Below are positions 16,703 through 24,815 of a stretch of 64,000 nt of DNA, piece by piece. The translations under genes and the position numbers were made by a program. Each line of letters opens with the position of its first letter. Position 1 is the stretch's first letter. The notes below the pieces were generated by a model, which made no database searches, was not told where the DNA came from, and was given only the letters and a program-made list of their open reading frames with translations. This DNA is from Novosphingobium resinovorum (lineage in GTDB: Bacteria; Pseudomonadota; Alphaproteobacteria; Sphingomonadales; Sphingomonadaceae): the NCBI RefSeq assembly GCF_001742225.1, contig NZ_CP017075.1, positions 1,860,001-1,924,000 on the forward strand, given 5' to 3'.

Positions 16703-17249
16703 GCTTGCGGCGCCTGCTGCGATCATGGCCGTGATGGCTTCCGCAACTTCGCCTGCAATGCCCGCCGCCACGCTGGAACAGTTCGAGACGGTCCTGCGCC
16801 GCCACGACAGCGCAACCCTGGCGCTGGAGGAATGGTGCGGCATGCGCGGCGTCACCGATCCGCGGATCACCGCGCAGACGCTGGCCACCGGCGGCGAGGC
16901 TCCTCCCGCAGCGATGCGCGAGCATCTCAGGCTTGCGGACGGCGAGACTTTCGCCTTGCGCAATGTGCGCCTGAGCTGCGGCGGCACGGTGCTTTCGGTC
17001 GCGTGGAACTGGTACGTCCCGGCACGGCTGACGCCCGCGATGAACGAGGCTCTGCGCGTGACGAATACGCCGTTCGGCAAAGTCGTCGCCCCGCTCGGGT
17101 TCAAGCGGCGTCCGCTCGCGACTGTGGCGGGACCGGCGGAGAATTGCCCGGCGGACACGATCTCGACGCATCAGGCAATGCTGGTCCTGCCCGACGGACG
17201 CCCGCTGGCTTACCTTGTCGAGTGCTACACGGCGGCCAACCTGCGCTGA
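16692..17249 (+). CDS. Chorismate lyase-like/UTRA-fold hypothetical protein
   Basis: Up to 185 residues from GTG 16692; ATG 16725 or 16734 are alternative starts and no ribosome-binding site decides between them. The body (HDSATLALEEWC, then VRLSCGGTVLSVAWNWYVPARLTPAMNEAL and TPFGKVV) resembles the chorismate lyase/UTRA fold in which an Arg- and Glu-lined pocket binds small acids. The Ala-rich N-terminus could be a weak export signal. It overlaps the CinA-type gene and is probably co-transcribed. No catalytic activity can be claimed. Confidence 0.65.
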   Translation: MAFELAAPAAIMAVMASATSPAMPAATLEQFETVLRRHDSATLALEEWCGMRGVTDPRITAQTLATGGEAPPAAMREHLRLADGETFALRNVRLSCGGTVLSVAWNWYVPARLTPAMNEALRVTNTPFGKVVAPLGFKRRPLATVAGPAENCPADTISTHQAMLVLPDGRPLAYLVECYTAANLR

Positions 17250-17257
17250 TCGTCGGC

Positions 17258-17427
17258 GGGGGCTTCGACAAGCTCAGCTGCGACCCTTCGACAAGCTCAG
17301 GGTGAGCGGAGTTAGTGTAATGCCCTATCAATCCCGCTCAGGCTGAGCTTGTCGAAGCCCCCGCATCCCACGCGGCTCTATGGAGCCGTTCACCGCCAGC
17401 GGTCCCGGATCAAGTCCGGGACGACGT
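17258..17427. repeat. Composite of two dispersed repeat families
   Basis: GGGGGCTTCGACAAGCTCAGC near 17258 pairs with GCTGAGCTTGTCGAAGCCCCC at about 17343-17363, with a second CTTCGACAAGCTCAGGGTGAGC in between. A CCCGGATCAAGTCCGGG element follows at about 17396-17427. It fills the gap between convergent genes. Confidence 0.8.
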
Positions 17428-17431
17428 AACG

Positions 17432-18280
17432 TTACGCCGCGACCGCCTCGGTCCCGGCAATCGAGGTGCGGTGCATCATGCGCCCGGTCGATTTGTCGTA
17501 GGGGATCGCCCGGTGCATCGCGCCGGTGTTGTCCCAGATCACGAAGTCGCCCTTGGTCCACTTGTGGCGCAGCGAGAACGCGGGCTGCGCCGCCCATTCC
17601 TGCAGGCGGATCAGCATGGCGCGGCCCGCCGGGACTTCCATGCCGACGATGTGGTCCGCCGTGGTGCCGATGACCATCGACTTGCGCCCCGACTCGTGCG
17701 TCCACACCAGCGGATGCTCCTTGATCAGGCCAATGCCGAGCACCTTCTCGCGGTGCTTTTCCGGGATGGCGTCGGCGATCGGCGAGAGGCTCGCGCGCAC
17801 CGAATGCACCGCTTTCAGCCCCTCGAGCGCCTGCTTCTCCTCTTCGGGAAGGCCCTCGTAAGCGGCATACGTGCTGGCGAACTCGGTCTCGCCGCCCTTG
17901 TCGGGCGCGATGCGGCAGGACAGCAGCGTCGCGAAGGGCGGCGGCATGTCCACGGTGATGCCGTCCATGTGCCAGAAGAAAGTGCCCAGCACGTATTCGG
18001 GCTGCGGATTGATCTTCTCGTCCAGCGTGACCTGGTAGACGTCCTGGTCGTTGTTCTGCACGTTGTTGCGCGCGGTCAGGCGGATCTTCTCGCCCATCGC
18101 CTCGGTGATGGCGAGTTGCTCCTGGTCGGTTAGGTTCGCCTGCGGGAACACCACAACGGTGCGCTCCTCCACCTTGGCGCGAATCGCTGCGGCTGCCTCG
18201 GGCGTGAACAAGTCGGCGCGGTCGTCCCAGAGCACGCGCGAACCGATGAATTCCTTGATGTCTTCGAAACGGATAGCCAT
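17432..18280 (-). CDS. TauD/TfdA family Fe(II)/2-oxoglutarate dioxygenase
   Basis: The 282-residue protein starts at ATG 18280, eight bases after GGGAGAG. The iron facial triad is visible: His104-x-Asp106 in FFWHMDG and His255 in GAMHRAIPY, with 2-oxoglutarate-binding Arg266 or Arg270 in STGRMMHRTSI. Length is normal for TauD/TfdA enzymes, which hydroxylate sulfonates, phenoxyacetates or other carboxylates and often release a cleaved product. The substrate cannot be predicted. It stands alone, with an imperfect palindrome upstream. The open frame continues further upstream without family resemblance. Confidence 0.88.
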   Translation of the reverse strand: MAIRFEDIKEFIGSRVLWDDRADLFTPEAAAAIRAKVEERTVVVFPQANLTDQEQLAITEAMGEKIRLTARNNVQNNDQDVYQVTLDEKINPQPEYVLGTFFWHMDGITVDMPPPFATLLSCRIAPDKGGETEFASTYAAYEGLPEEEKQALEGLKAVHSVRASLSPIADAIPEKHREKVLGIGLIKEHPLVWTHESGRKSMVIGTTADHIVGMEVPAGRAMLIRLQEWAAQPAFSLRHKWTKGDFVIWDNTGAMHRAIPYDKSTGRMMHRTSIAGTEAVAA

Positions 18281-18304
18281 CTGGCCGTCTCTCCCGGCGT
18301 TATG

Positions 18305-18320
18305 CTGAACATGTGTACAG
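18305..18320 (-). promoter_or_regulatory. Imperfect palindrome upstream of the TauD-like gene
   Basis: CTGAACATGTGTACAG has 7-base arms with one mismatch, 25 bases before the ATG at 18280. It could be a repressor operator for this monocistronic gene. Confidence 0.35.
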
Positions 18321-18375
18321 CACGCCAATACACCCGATCGCGGCGAGCGTAAACGGCACAGATATCGCACAAACG

Positions 18376-18407
18376 AAAAGGGCCGGGAGGTTTCCCTCCC
18401 GGCCCTT
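18376..18407 (-). terminator. Terminator of rplK-rplA
   Basis: Thirteen-base perfect stem (18378-18390 with 18395-18407, loop TTTC). Read leftward, it is followed by TTTTCG. It separates rplA from the TauD-like gene. Confidence 0.8.
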
Positions 18408-18433
18408 CAAGTCCGTTTACGTCAGCGCTGAAA

Positions 18434-19132
18434 TCAGGCGCCGGCGATCTCGGTGGTGTCGATCTTGAGGCCCGGGCCCATCGAGGACGAGAGCGAGATC
18501 TTGCGGACGTATTTGCCCTTGGCGCCCGAGGGCTTCGCCTTGACGATGGCGTCCACGAAAGCCGAGAAGTTGGTCTTCAGGTCGGCATCCGAGAACGACA
18601 TCTTGCCGATGCCGGCGTGGATGATGCCCTGCTTCTCGACGCGGAACTCGATCTGGCCGCCCTTGGCGTCCTTCACGGCCTGCGTCACGTTCGGGGTGAC
18701 GGTGCCCAGCTTCGGGTTCGGCATCAGGCCCTTGGGGCCCAGCAGCTTGCCGAGACGGCCGACGACGCCCATCATGTCCGGGGTGGCGATGACGCGGTCG
18801 TAGTCGAGGTTGCCGGCCTGCATGTCTTCCATGAGGTCTTCGGCGCCAACCTTGTCGGCACCGGCGGCGAGAGCCTCGGCAGCCTTGTCACCCTTGGCGA
18901 ACACGGCGACGCGAACGGTCTTGCCGGTGCCTGCGGGCAGCGAGACCATGCCGCGGACCATCTGGTCGGCGTGGCGGGGATCGACGCCCAGGTTCATCGC
19001 GACTTCGATGGTCTCGTCGAACTTGGTGGCCTTGACGTCACGCAGGGTCTGCAGCGCTTCGTCAACGCCGTAGAGCTTCATGTTGTCGCCGAGCTTGGCT
19101 GCGAGAGCCTTCTGGTTCTTGGTCTGCTTCAT
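18434..19132 (-). CDS. rplA: 50S ribosomal protein L1
   Basis: The 232-residue protein starts at ATG 19132 ([15 protein letters not shown]). Motifs such as [44 protein letters not shown] and the C-terminal [21 protein letters not shown] are characteristic of L1, which forms the L1 stalk on 23S rRNA and represses its own operon. It follows rplK by four bases. rplJL does not follow; a strong terminator and the TauD gene are there instead. Confidence 0.98.
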   Translation of the reverse strand: MKQTKNQKALAAKLGDNMKLYGVDEALQTLRDVKATKFDETIEVAMNLGVDPRHADQMVRGMVSLPAGTGKTVRVAVFAKGDKAAEALAAGADKVGAEDLMEDMQAGNLDYDRVIATPDMMGVVGRLGKLLGPKGLMPNPKLGTVTPNVTQAVKDAKGGQIEFRVEKQGIIHAGIGKMSFSDADLKTNFSAFVDAIVKAKPSGAKGKYVRKISLSSSMGPGLKIDTTEIAGA

Positions 19133-19136
19133 GGGC

Positions 19137-19568
19137 TCAGCCCTCCACCACTTCGAGGCCCATCGCGCGAGCGGAACCTTCGATGATCTTCGTTGCGGCC
19201 TCGATGTCGTTGGCATTGAGGTCGGCCATCTTGACCTGGGCGATCTCGGACAGCTTCGAACGCGCGATCTTACCGGCGGAAATCTTGCCCGGCTCCTTCG
19301 AGCCCGACTTCAGACCGGCGGCCTTCTTGATGAGGAAGGTGGCAGGCGGCGTCTTCGTGACGAAGGTGAAGCTGCGGTCGGCGTAAACGGTGATGATGGT
19401 CGGGATCGGCATGCCGTTCTCGAGTTCCTGCGTGGCGGCATTGAACGCCTTGCAGAATTCCATGATGTTCACGCCGCGCTGACCCAGAGCCGGACCGATC
19501 GGCGGCGACGGGTTGGCCTTGCCTGCAGGAACCTGCAGCTTGATGTAACCGGTAATCTTCTTGGCCAT
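19137..19568 (-). CDS. rplK: 50S ribosomal protein L11
   Basis: The 143-residue protein from ATG 19568 begins [20 protein letters not shown] and has the proline-rich N-domain helix ([20 protein letters not shown]) and the C-terminal 23S rRNA-binding domain. It forms the base of the GTPase stalk and is needed for RelA activation. The 169 bases upstream (19569-19737) contain a GC-rich leader with CCTCGGGAAACCGGGG (leftward reading), so rplKA probably have their own promoter and perhaps an L1 autoregulatory site. I could not confirm this site by eye. Confidence 0.98.
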   Translation of the reverse strand: MAKKITGYIKLQVPAGKANPSPPIGPALGQRGVNIMEFCKAFNAATQELENGMPIPTIITVYADRSFTFVTKTPPATFLIKKAAGLKSGSKEPGKISAGKIARSKLSEIAQVKMADLNANDIEAATKIIEGSARAMGLEVVEG

Positions 19569-19737
19569 GGGGCCGCTCCTTTTCACACTGTCGCCCCGGT
19601 TTCCCGAGGCTCATGTCTAGCGGTTTTGGCGGGGCGCCGTGTGATCAGCGCCCCTCCCGCAGGGAATCGGGCACGGCAAGGCCATGTCCGAAGGGGGCGC
19701 CCCTATAGGAAAAGCGCAGGAAAGGAAAGAGCCCGTT

Positions 19738-20802
19738 TCAGGCGGCAACCGCGCCTTGCGCCACAACTTTGCGGCGGCGCTGCCATAGCCCGCGAATCGC
19801 GCGGCGCGAAGGCACTTCGAGGCGGCGATAGGCCAAGTCGCCAAGCACCAGCACCACGGCTGCGAAGGCCAGCAGCATGGCGCTCGCCGTCAAGCCGCTG
19901 GTGGTGCTCTCGATCGTGGGGATGCAGACGAGAAGCAGCGGGAAGTGGACGAGGTAGATCGAATAGCTGCGATCCCCAAGCCACAGCAGCGGACGGCTCG
20001 CCAATGCCGGAATGCGCAGCGACAGGCACAGCGCGGCGGGCCATGCGAGCAGGCACAGCGGCAGTAAGGGCGAAAAGCGGCCCATTTCGAGCAGCAGGCC
20101 CGTCGCCATGAGCGCGACCAGCACAATAGCGGGAACGCACGCGATCCGCTCCCGGCAGCGCCACAGCACTTGCCCGAGGAAGAAGCCCAAGGGGCCGCGC
20201 GGAATGCAGTCGGCGATCCACGGGCCGCCTGCGCTGGCGAAGAATACGAGATAGCCGACCGGCACAAGGATCGCCGCCGCCGTTACCCAGCGCAGCGTCC
20301 GCTCGCCGCTGACCGCACCCAGCGCAAACAGGGTGTAGCAGGCCAGCTCGACCGAGATCGACCAGCTCGGCCCGTTGAAGGTGTGGCCCAGCGGCTCGAC
20401 GAAAGCCTGCATCATGAACAGGTGCGCGAAGAAGGCATACCAGGTGTTCTCCGGCGCGCCGAGGAACAGCACGACGCAGATCGCGAAAGTCAGCAGATGC
20501 AGCGGATAGAGCCGGGCGATGCGCGCGACCGCGAAGTCCGCAAGGCCCGCGCGGTCGAGCCGCCGCTCACGCAAATAGACATGGGCGAAGATGAAGCCCG
20601 AGATCAGGAAGAACAGATCGACGAAGCTCCAGCCCCAGTCGCGCAGCCAGACGATCGGCGCGGGCGCCTTGGCCATGACCGCCGGGTCCAGTTCCAGCAG
20701 CGGGTGGTAGAGGAACGCGACCCCGGCAGCGGCGATGCCCCGCAAGCCGTCGAGCGCCGTAAGCCGCGTGCCGGATTTCGCTGGGACGGGTTCCGTGGTC
20801 AT
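19738..20802 (-). CDS. Acyltransferase family 3 (OafA/NodX-like) membrane protein
   Basis: The 354-residue protein has about ten transmembrane helices and the Acyl_transf_3 signatures LTALDGLRGIAAAGVAFLYH near the N-terminus (the conserved H is visible), the VDLFFLISGFIFAHVY motif and RIARLYPLHLLT. These inner-membrane enzymes transfer acetyl or other acyl groups onto polysaccharides, lipids or Nod factors. It starts four bases downstream of another acyltransferase of the same family, so the pair is one transcript. The pair sits between nusG and rplK, an unusual place. Confidence 0.9.
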   Translation of the reverse strand: MTTEPVPAKSGTRLTALDGLRGIAAAGVAFLYHPLLELDPAVMAKAPAPIVWLRDWGWSFVDLFFLISGFIFAHVYLRERRLDRAGLADFAVARIARLYPLHLLTFAICVVLFLGAPENTWYAFFAHLFMMQAFVEPLGHTFNGPSWSISVELACYTLFALGAVSGERTLRWVTAAAILVPVGYLVFFASAGGPWIADCIPRGPLGFFLGQVLWRCRERIACVPAIVLVALMATGLLLEMGRFSPLLPLCLLAWPAALCLSLRIPALASRPLLWLGDRSYSIYLVHFPLLLVCIPTIESTTSGLTASAMLLAFAAVVLVLGDLAYRRLEVPSRRAIRGLWQRRRKVVAQGAVAA

Positions 20803-20806
20803 GTCT

Positions 20807-21736
20807 TCACGCAGCTTTCAGAACCGGTGCGCCGGTCGAGTGAGTGTGCATGCGCTCCATCACGATCATGACGAGCGCGCCGGCCGCAAGCCCGGCGGCA
20901 AGGCGCCATGGCCAGCCGAGGCCGAATGCCTGCAGCGTCAGAATCGCAGGGGCATGCGCAGCGTAGAGCGGGAACGAAAAGGCGCCTGCCACTTGCGCGA
21001 GGCGGCTACCCTGCCCGCGGCGCAGCCCTCCGGCGATCAACAGCGGGCAGATCAGCGCCATGAACGCCAGGTCTGCCCAGCCGCGCGTGGCCGGAAACAG
21101 GGTGGCGAGCGCAAGGGCGACGGGCATCGCCGCGAAAGTGAGCGAAGCACTGGGCGCGAAAGGCGGCTGGTCCCGCCACAGCCGATGGAGGACGATGCCC
21201 GCGATGTAGGGCACCAGTGCGCGCAGGCCGATCGCCCACCAGACCGCCCGGCCGGGCACGAAATCGAGGCCATGCCCCCAGGCGGTAACCACCAGTGCCG
21301 CGAACGACACCGTGCCGAGCAGCGCCAGCCGCGGCGTACCGAGCCGCGCTAGGCCGAGCGCGTGGACGAGGTTGGCGAAAAGCTCCGCGCCGATCGACCA
21401 CGCCGGGAAGTTGATGAGCAAGGGCAGCGCAAGGCAGACCAGCACGAAAGTCGCGCTCGTGTCCGGCTGGCTCAGCAGCCAGGGAAGCGCGAAAAGGCCG
21501 GACAGCAGGATCGTCGGACACAGGCGGCGAACGCGCGCCAGCATGAAGGCGCGCCCGCCGCCCGCCGCGAGCCGCTGCTCGTAGCTGCGCGCCATGACAT
21601 AGCCGCTGAGCATGAAGAAGAAATCGACCGCGAGATAGGCGCTGGTCGGGTATCCGGGAAAGACGTGCGAGAGGAACACGCACAGCGCGGCGATCCCGCG
21701 CAAGCCATCCAGTCCGTCGAGGCGCCCCCTGTGCAT
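20807..21736 (-). CDS. Acyltransferase family 3 membrane protein
   Basis: About 309 residues from ATG 21736 (MHRGRLDGLDGLRG); a GTG at 21751 would add five residues, and neither has a clear ribosome-binding site. The motifs RGIAALCVFLSHVFPG, VDFFFMLSGYVMARSYE and RVRRLCPTI mark it as an Acyl_transf_3 member like its neighbour, with about nine helices. It is shorter than its partner and diverged from it, so the two are paralogues rather than a recent duplication. O-acetylation of a cell-surface glycan is the likely role. Confidence 0.85.
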   Translation of the reverse strand: MHRGRLDGLDGLRGIAALCVFLSHVFPGYPTSAYLAVDFFFMLSGYVMARSYEQRLAAGGGRAFMLARVRRLCPTILLSGLFALPWLLSQPDTSATFVLVCLALPLLINFPAWSIGAELFANLVHALGLARLGTPRLALLGTVSFAALVVTAWGHGLDFVPGRAVWWAIGLRALVPYIAGIVLHRLWRDQPPFAPSASLTFAAMPVALALATLFPATRGWADLAFMALICPLLIAGGLRRGQGSRLAQVAGAFSFPLYAAHAPAILTLQAFGLGWPWRLAAGLAAGALVMIVMERMHTHSTGAPVLKAA

Positions 21737-21787
21737 GGGGCATCCATGCACCCGGAGTGGTTAATTCGCCGTTTCCCGAAACGCGAA

Positions 21788-21811
21788 ACGCCCCGCACTC
21801 GGGCGGGGCGT
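21788..21811 (-). terminator. Terminator downstream of nusG
   Basis: ACGCCCCGC (21788-21796) pairs perfectly with GCGGGGCGT (21803-21811); the leftward strand continues GTTTCGCG. It separates secE-nusG from the acyltransferases, showing that the latter are a separate unit. Confidence 0.65.
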
Positions 21812-21844
21812 CTGCGTTATCCTGCACCGGCCACCGAGGGCCAT

Positions 21845-21925
21845 GGTGCTTCGACACGCTCAGCATGAGCGGGACTGAGAGCGCCCCTTACCCCAACACC
21901 GCTCATCTGCGAGCGTGTCGAAGGA
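21845..21925. repeat. Dispersed CTTCGACACGCTCAG repeat
   Basis: GTGCTTCGACACGCTCAGCATGAGCG on the left and GCTCATCTGCGAGCGTGTCGAAGGAT on the right form an imperfect inverted pair of the CTTCGACAAGCTCAG family, next to the nusG stop. Confidence 0.7.
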
Positions 21926-21949
21926 TCCGGGGAGCCCCCCGCCCGCGCC

Positions 21950-22486
21950 TTACTTGCTGAGTTCGACGTGCTCGAATTCCAGCTCCACCGGGGTGGCGCG
22001 GCCGAAGATCGAGACCGCCACCTTGACGCGGCTCTTCTCGAAGTCGAGTTCCTCGACGATGCCGTTGAAGCTCGCGAACGGGCCGTCGAGCACCTTGACC
22101 GAATCGCCGATCTCGTAATCGATCGAGACGGTCTTGCGCGGCGCGGCGGCAGCGGCTTCGGCGGCGCCGAAGTAGCGCGAGGCCTCGCTCTCGCTGATCG
22201 CCTGCGGCTTGTTGTTGGCACCCAGGAAGCCGGTGACCTTCGGGGTGTTCTTGATGAGGTGGTAGACGTCGTCGTTCAGCGTCAGCTTGGCGAGGACGTA
22301 GCCGGGCATCGTCTTGCGCTCGGTCTGGACCTTCTTGCCGCGCTTCACTTCGGTGACGGTTTCCGAAGGAACCTGCACGTCCTCGACGAGCTGCGAAAGA
22401 CCGATGCGCTCGGCCTCGGTGATGATGGCTTCCTTAACCTTGCTCTCGAAGCCGGAGTAGGCGTGGATGATGTACCAGCGGGCCAT
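21950..22486 (-). CDS. nusG: Transcription termination/antitermination factor NusG
   Basis: The 178-residue protein has the NGN domain (MARWYIIHAYSGFESKVKEAI; RKTMPGYVLAKLTLND) and a C-terminal KOW domain (GDSVKVLDGPFASFNGIVEELD). An Ala-rich linker (AAEAAAAAPRK) joins them. NusG binds RNA polymerase, increases elongation and links it to Rho or the ribosome. It lies 28 bases downstream of secE, the usual arrangement, but rplK does not follow directly. Confidence 0.98.
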   Translation of the reverse strand: MARWYIIHAYSGFESKVKEAIITEAERIGLSQLVEDVQVPSETVTEVKRGKKVQTERKTMPGYVLAKLTLNDDVYHLIKNTPKVTGFLGANNKPQAISESEASRYFGAAEAAAAAPRKTVSIDYEIGDSVKVLDGPFASFNGIVEELDFEKSRVKVAVSIFGRATPVELEFEHVELSK

Positions 22487-22514
22487 GTGTTCTCTCAGTC
22501 CTGTATTCTGGCGA

Positions 22515-22709
22515 TCAAAGGGCGTTCAGCAGAGCGCTGACGACCCAGCCGAACAGCGCGTCGATGCCCAGGAAGAACACCGCCAGCAGCACCGTCATCA
22601 GGCCGACGAAGATCGCGGTCGTGACCGTCTCCTGGCGCGAAGGCCAGTGGATCTTGCGCGTTTCCGCCTGAACCTGGCGCATGAATTCGCCGGGGGTGAT
22701 CTTGGCCAT
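22515..22709 (-). CDS. secE: Preprotein translocase subunit SecE
   Basis: The 64-residue protein has the conserved amphipathic motif FMRQVQAETRKIHWPSRQE followed by one transmembrane helix (TAIFVGLMTVLLAVFFLGID). This is the short, single-span SecE of alphaproteobacteria, which clamps SecY in the SecYEG channel. It precedes nusG. Confidence 0.97.
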   Translation of the reverse strand: MAKITPGEFMRQVQAETRKIHWPSRQETVTTAIFVGLMTVLLAVFFLGIDALFGWVVSALLNAL

Positions 22710-22842
22710 CTTAACGTCGCTCTCTTAGCTATGCCGCTTTGGTCACGGAAAATTCTGCGATTCTTCCGCCTAGGGGCCATCGCCACCCCGGCCGAGGCCG
22801 GGAGGGGCTGATGAAGTCCGCCTGTCGGGAGGAAACGGGGAT

Positions 22843-24378
22843 TTAGCTTCCACTGTCCGGATTTGCAAGGTCCACCGAGTCCGGCAGGCGTGCAAGGAAC
22901 GAGTTGGGCGTCGCGAAGACGATCCGCGCCCCGTCCGGGATCGCCACCGGCGCCTTCGTGCCGATGTACCAGAGGTAGTCGGCATGGCGCGCGGGCTTGA
23001 ACTTGCGCAAGTCGATCCGCTGGCTGTCGCTGTAGAGAATACGCTGGGTCGGGTCGTTGAAACGGTAGCGCGTCTCTCGCATGGAAAGCATGTGGACGTC
23101 GGGCAACGCGAAGTTGGAATTCTCCATCGAACTGCGGCGAACCACGGCGTAACTGCCGAAGTGCTCGAACGGGCCGAAGAACCACTGGCGGCGCGGAATC
23201 GCGATCGCCGTCGCCACGCGCGAGCCTTCGGGAACGTAATCGAGCGCGGTGACGAGCTGGCGCGCGGTCTGCGCATCCTCATACCAGACCACCGTGGTGA
23301 CGGCGATGCGCGCGGTGAACAGCAGCCCCGCCAGCGCGAGGCCCCAGCGCGGCACCGGCCAGTCGATCGCGAGGCACGCGACCAGCAGCGCGGCGGTGCT
23401 CAGGCGATAGTCGGCATAGTCGCCGCCGAAGATCTGGCGCGGCACCACCAGCGTCAGGATCAGCAGGATCAACGCCGCCCAGCCGACGCGCCCGTCGAAG
23501 CGGCGGATCGCCAGCGCCGCCACGATCACCGCCACCACCACGCACAGGCTGGCGATGTCGAAGGTCATGTCGTAGCTGCGCATCGCGCGGTAGAGGATCT
23601 GCCACTTGTATTCGAGCACGCCGAAGCGCCCGTAGGACACCTTGGAGTTCGAACCCACGCCAAGCAGCATCGGCAGCAGCGGGAAGATCAGCGGCCAGGG
23701 CCTGAGGAACGGCCGCCAGTCGCGCCAGCTTGCACGCTTCGACCATTCATAGCCGAAGATCAGCACGCCCATCACGCCCCAGCCCGAGACGTGACACAGC
23801 CACACCACGAAGCTGGCCGGGATCATCACCGCCCAGCGCCAGCGCCAGTTCTCCAGCCGCACCCAGCCCGCCAGCACGAACAGCGCGAAGGCAATCGACA
23901 GCGAATAGTTGAGGAAGCCCATCAGGAACGAGGGCGACCAGATCATCGCGAAGGCCAGGATCGCGCCAACACCGATGCGCTTCCTGAGACTCCATTCCAC
24001 CGCCATGATCGCCATGCCGGTCAGGAACGGAATGGCCGCGACGATGAAGCGGCCCGCAGCTTCCAGCCCCATGATCTTCGTCAGCGGCACCATCAGCAGT
24101 TCGGCGCCGAGGTTGCCGGTCCATTCCCACTTGAACAGGAAATAGCGCGTCAGGAACGGGTCGTGCCCGTGATCGAGCATGACCTTGAACCCGGCGAGGT
24201 GCGAGGGATAGTCGGTCATCTGCGGCGCCCAGGCGACGATCGCGGGGAGCATCGCCAGCAGCGACAGGACGATGCCCATCCACAAGGCTTCGTGGCGCGT
24301 ACGCTTGTAAGTGTCGGTGCCGGAGTTGGAGGTGGCCGCTTCGGCCTCCACGGCGTCAGGATGCGCGCTGGCGTGCAT
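22843..24378 (-). CDS. Polytopic membrane protein, possible GT-C glycosyltransferase
   Basis: The 511-residue protein starts at ATG 24378 (MHASAHPDAVEAEA); the frame further upstream runs through a perfect inverted repeat and is not coding. About ten to twelve transmembrane helices fill residues 35-400, and a soluble domain (about 400-511) follows. The first large loop has PQMTDYPSHLAGFKVML, where the Asp and His recall the acidic loop-1 motif of GT-C enzymes such as ArnT/PMT. No close family was recognised; a role in adding sugars to a surface polymer is inferred. It separates tRNA-Trp from secE. Confidence 0.7.
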   Translation of the reverse strand: MHASAHPDAVEAEAATSNSGTDTYKRTRHEALWMGIVLSLLAMLPAIVAWAPQMTDYPSHLAGFKVMLDHGHDPFLTRYFLFKWEWTGNLGAELLMVPLTKIMGLEAAGRFIVAAIPFLTGMAIMAVEWSLRKRIGVGAILAFAMIWSPSFLMGFLNYSLSIAFALFVLAGWVRLENWRWRWAVMIPASFVVWLCHVSGWGVMGVLIFGYEWSKRASWRDWRPFLRPWPLIFPLLPMLLGVGSNSKVSYGRFGVLEYKWQILYRAMRSYDMTFDIASLCVVVAVIVAALAIRRFDGRVGWAALILLILTLVVPRQIFGGDYADYRLSTAALLVACLAIDWPVPRWGLALAGLLFTARIAVTTVVWYEDAQTARQLVTALDYVPEGSRVATAIAIPRRQWFFGPFEHFGSYAVVRRSSMENSNFALPDVHMLSMRETRYRFNDPTQRILYSDSQRIDLRKFKPARHADYLWYIGTKAPVAIPDGARIVFATPNSFLARLPDSVDLANPDSGS

Positions 24379-24466
24379 GTACGACTGTGTCTTCCCGCTA
24401 GTAGCCCGAATCGGCGAACGGGCTCTCGTAAAGCAACTTGGCCCGCAATTGAACGTCGTGACCCGA

Positions 24467-24554
24467 CGATGGTGCTTCGACAAGCTCAGCATGAGCGGAA
24501 TGAAGAAGCCGTCTTCCCGTTTCCGCTCATGCTGAGCTTGTCGAAGCACCATCG
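24467..24554. repeat. Perfect 34-bp inverted repeat
   Basis: Arms 24467-24500 and 24521-24554 are exact reverse complements with a 20-base spacer. They are of the CTTCGACAAGCTCAGCATGAGCGG family found also at 17258, 21845 and 27388. It lies between the GT-C-like gene and tRNA-Trp. Confidence 0.9.
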
Positions 24555-24626
24555 TGCAAGGCACACTTCGGCGCCCCGCATCCGGATCTCCCCGAAGGGA
24601 AGATTATCGCGATCTTGGGAAGATGC

Positions 24627-24702
24627 TGGCAGGAGTGGAGGGACTCGAACCCACGGCCCTCGGTTTTGGAGACCGATGCTCTACCAACTGAGCTACACTC
24701 CT
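24627..24702 (-). tRNA. tRNA-Trp (anticodon CCA)
   Basis: Reading leftward, a 76-base cloverleaf is complete: AGGAGTG acceptor, D-arm, anticodon loop CTCCAAA with CCA, T-arm and encoded 3' CCA. tRNA-Trp commonly precedes secE-nusG; here a membrane-protein gene lies between. Confidence 0.97.
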
Positions 24703-24815
24703 GCGGGCTCGGGGGCCTCTAATGAAGGACTTGCGCGATGGCAAGCGGCGATTGTGGACCGGCGGAGCGAATATGTCGATTCGCGCTCGTTATCCCCATC
24801 TGCTAGGACGCTTTC

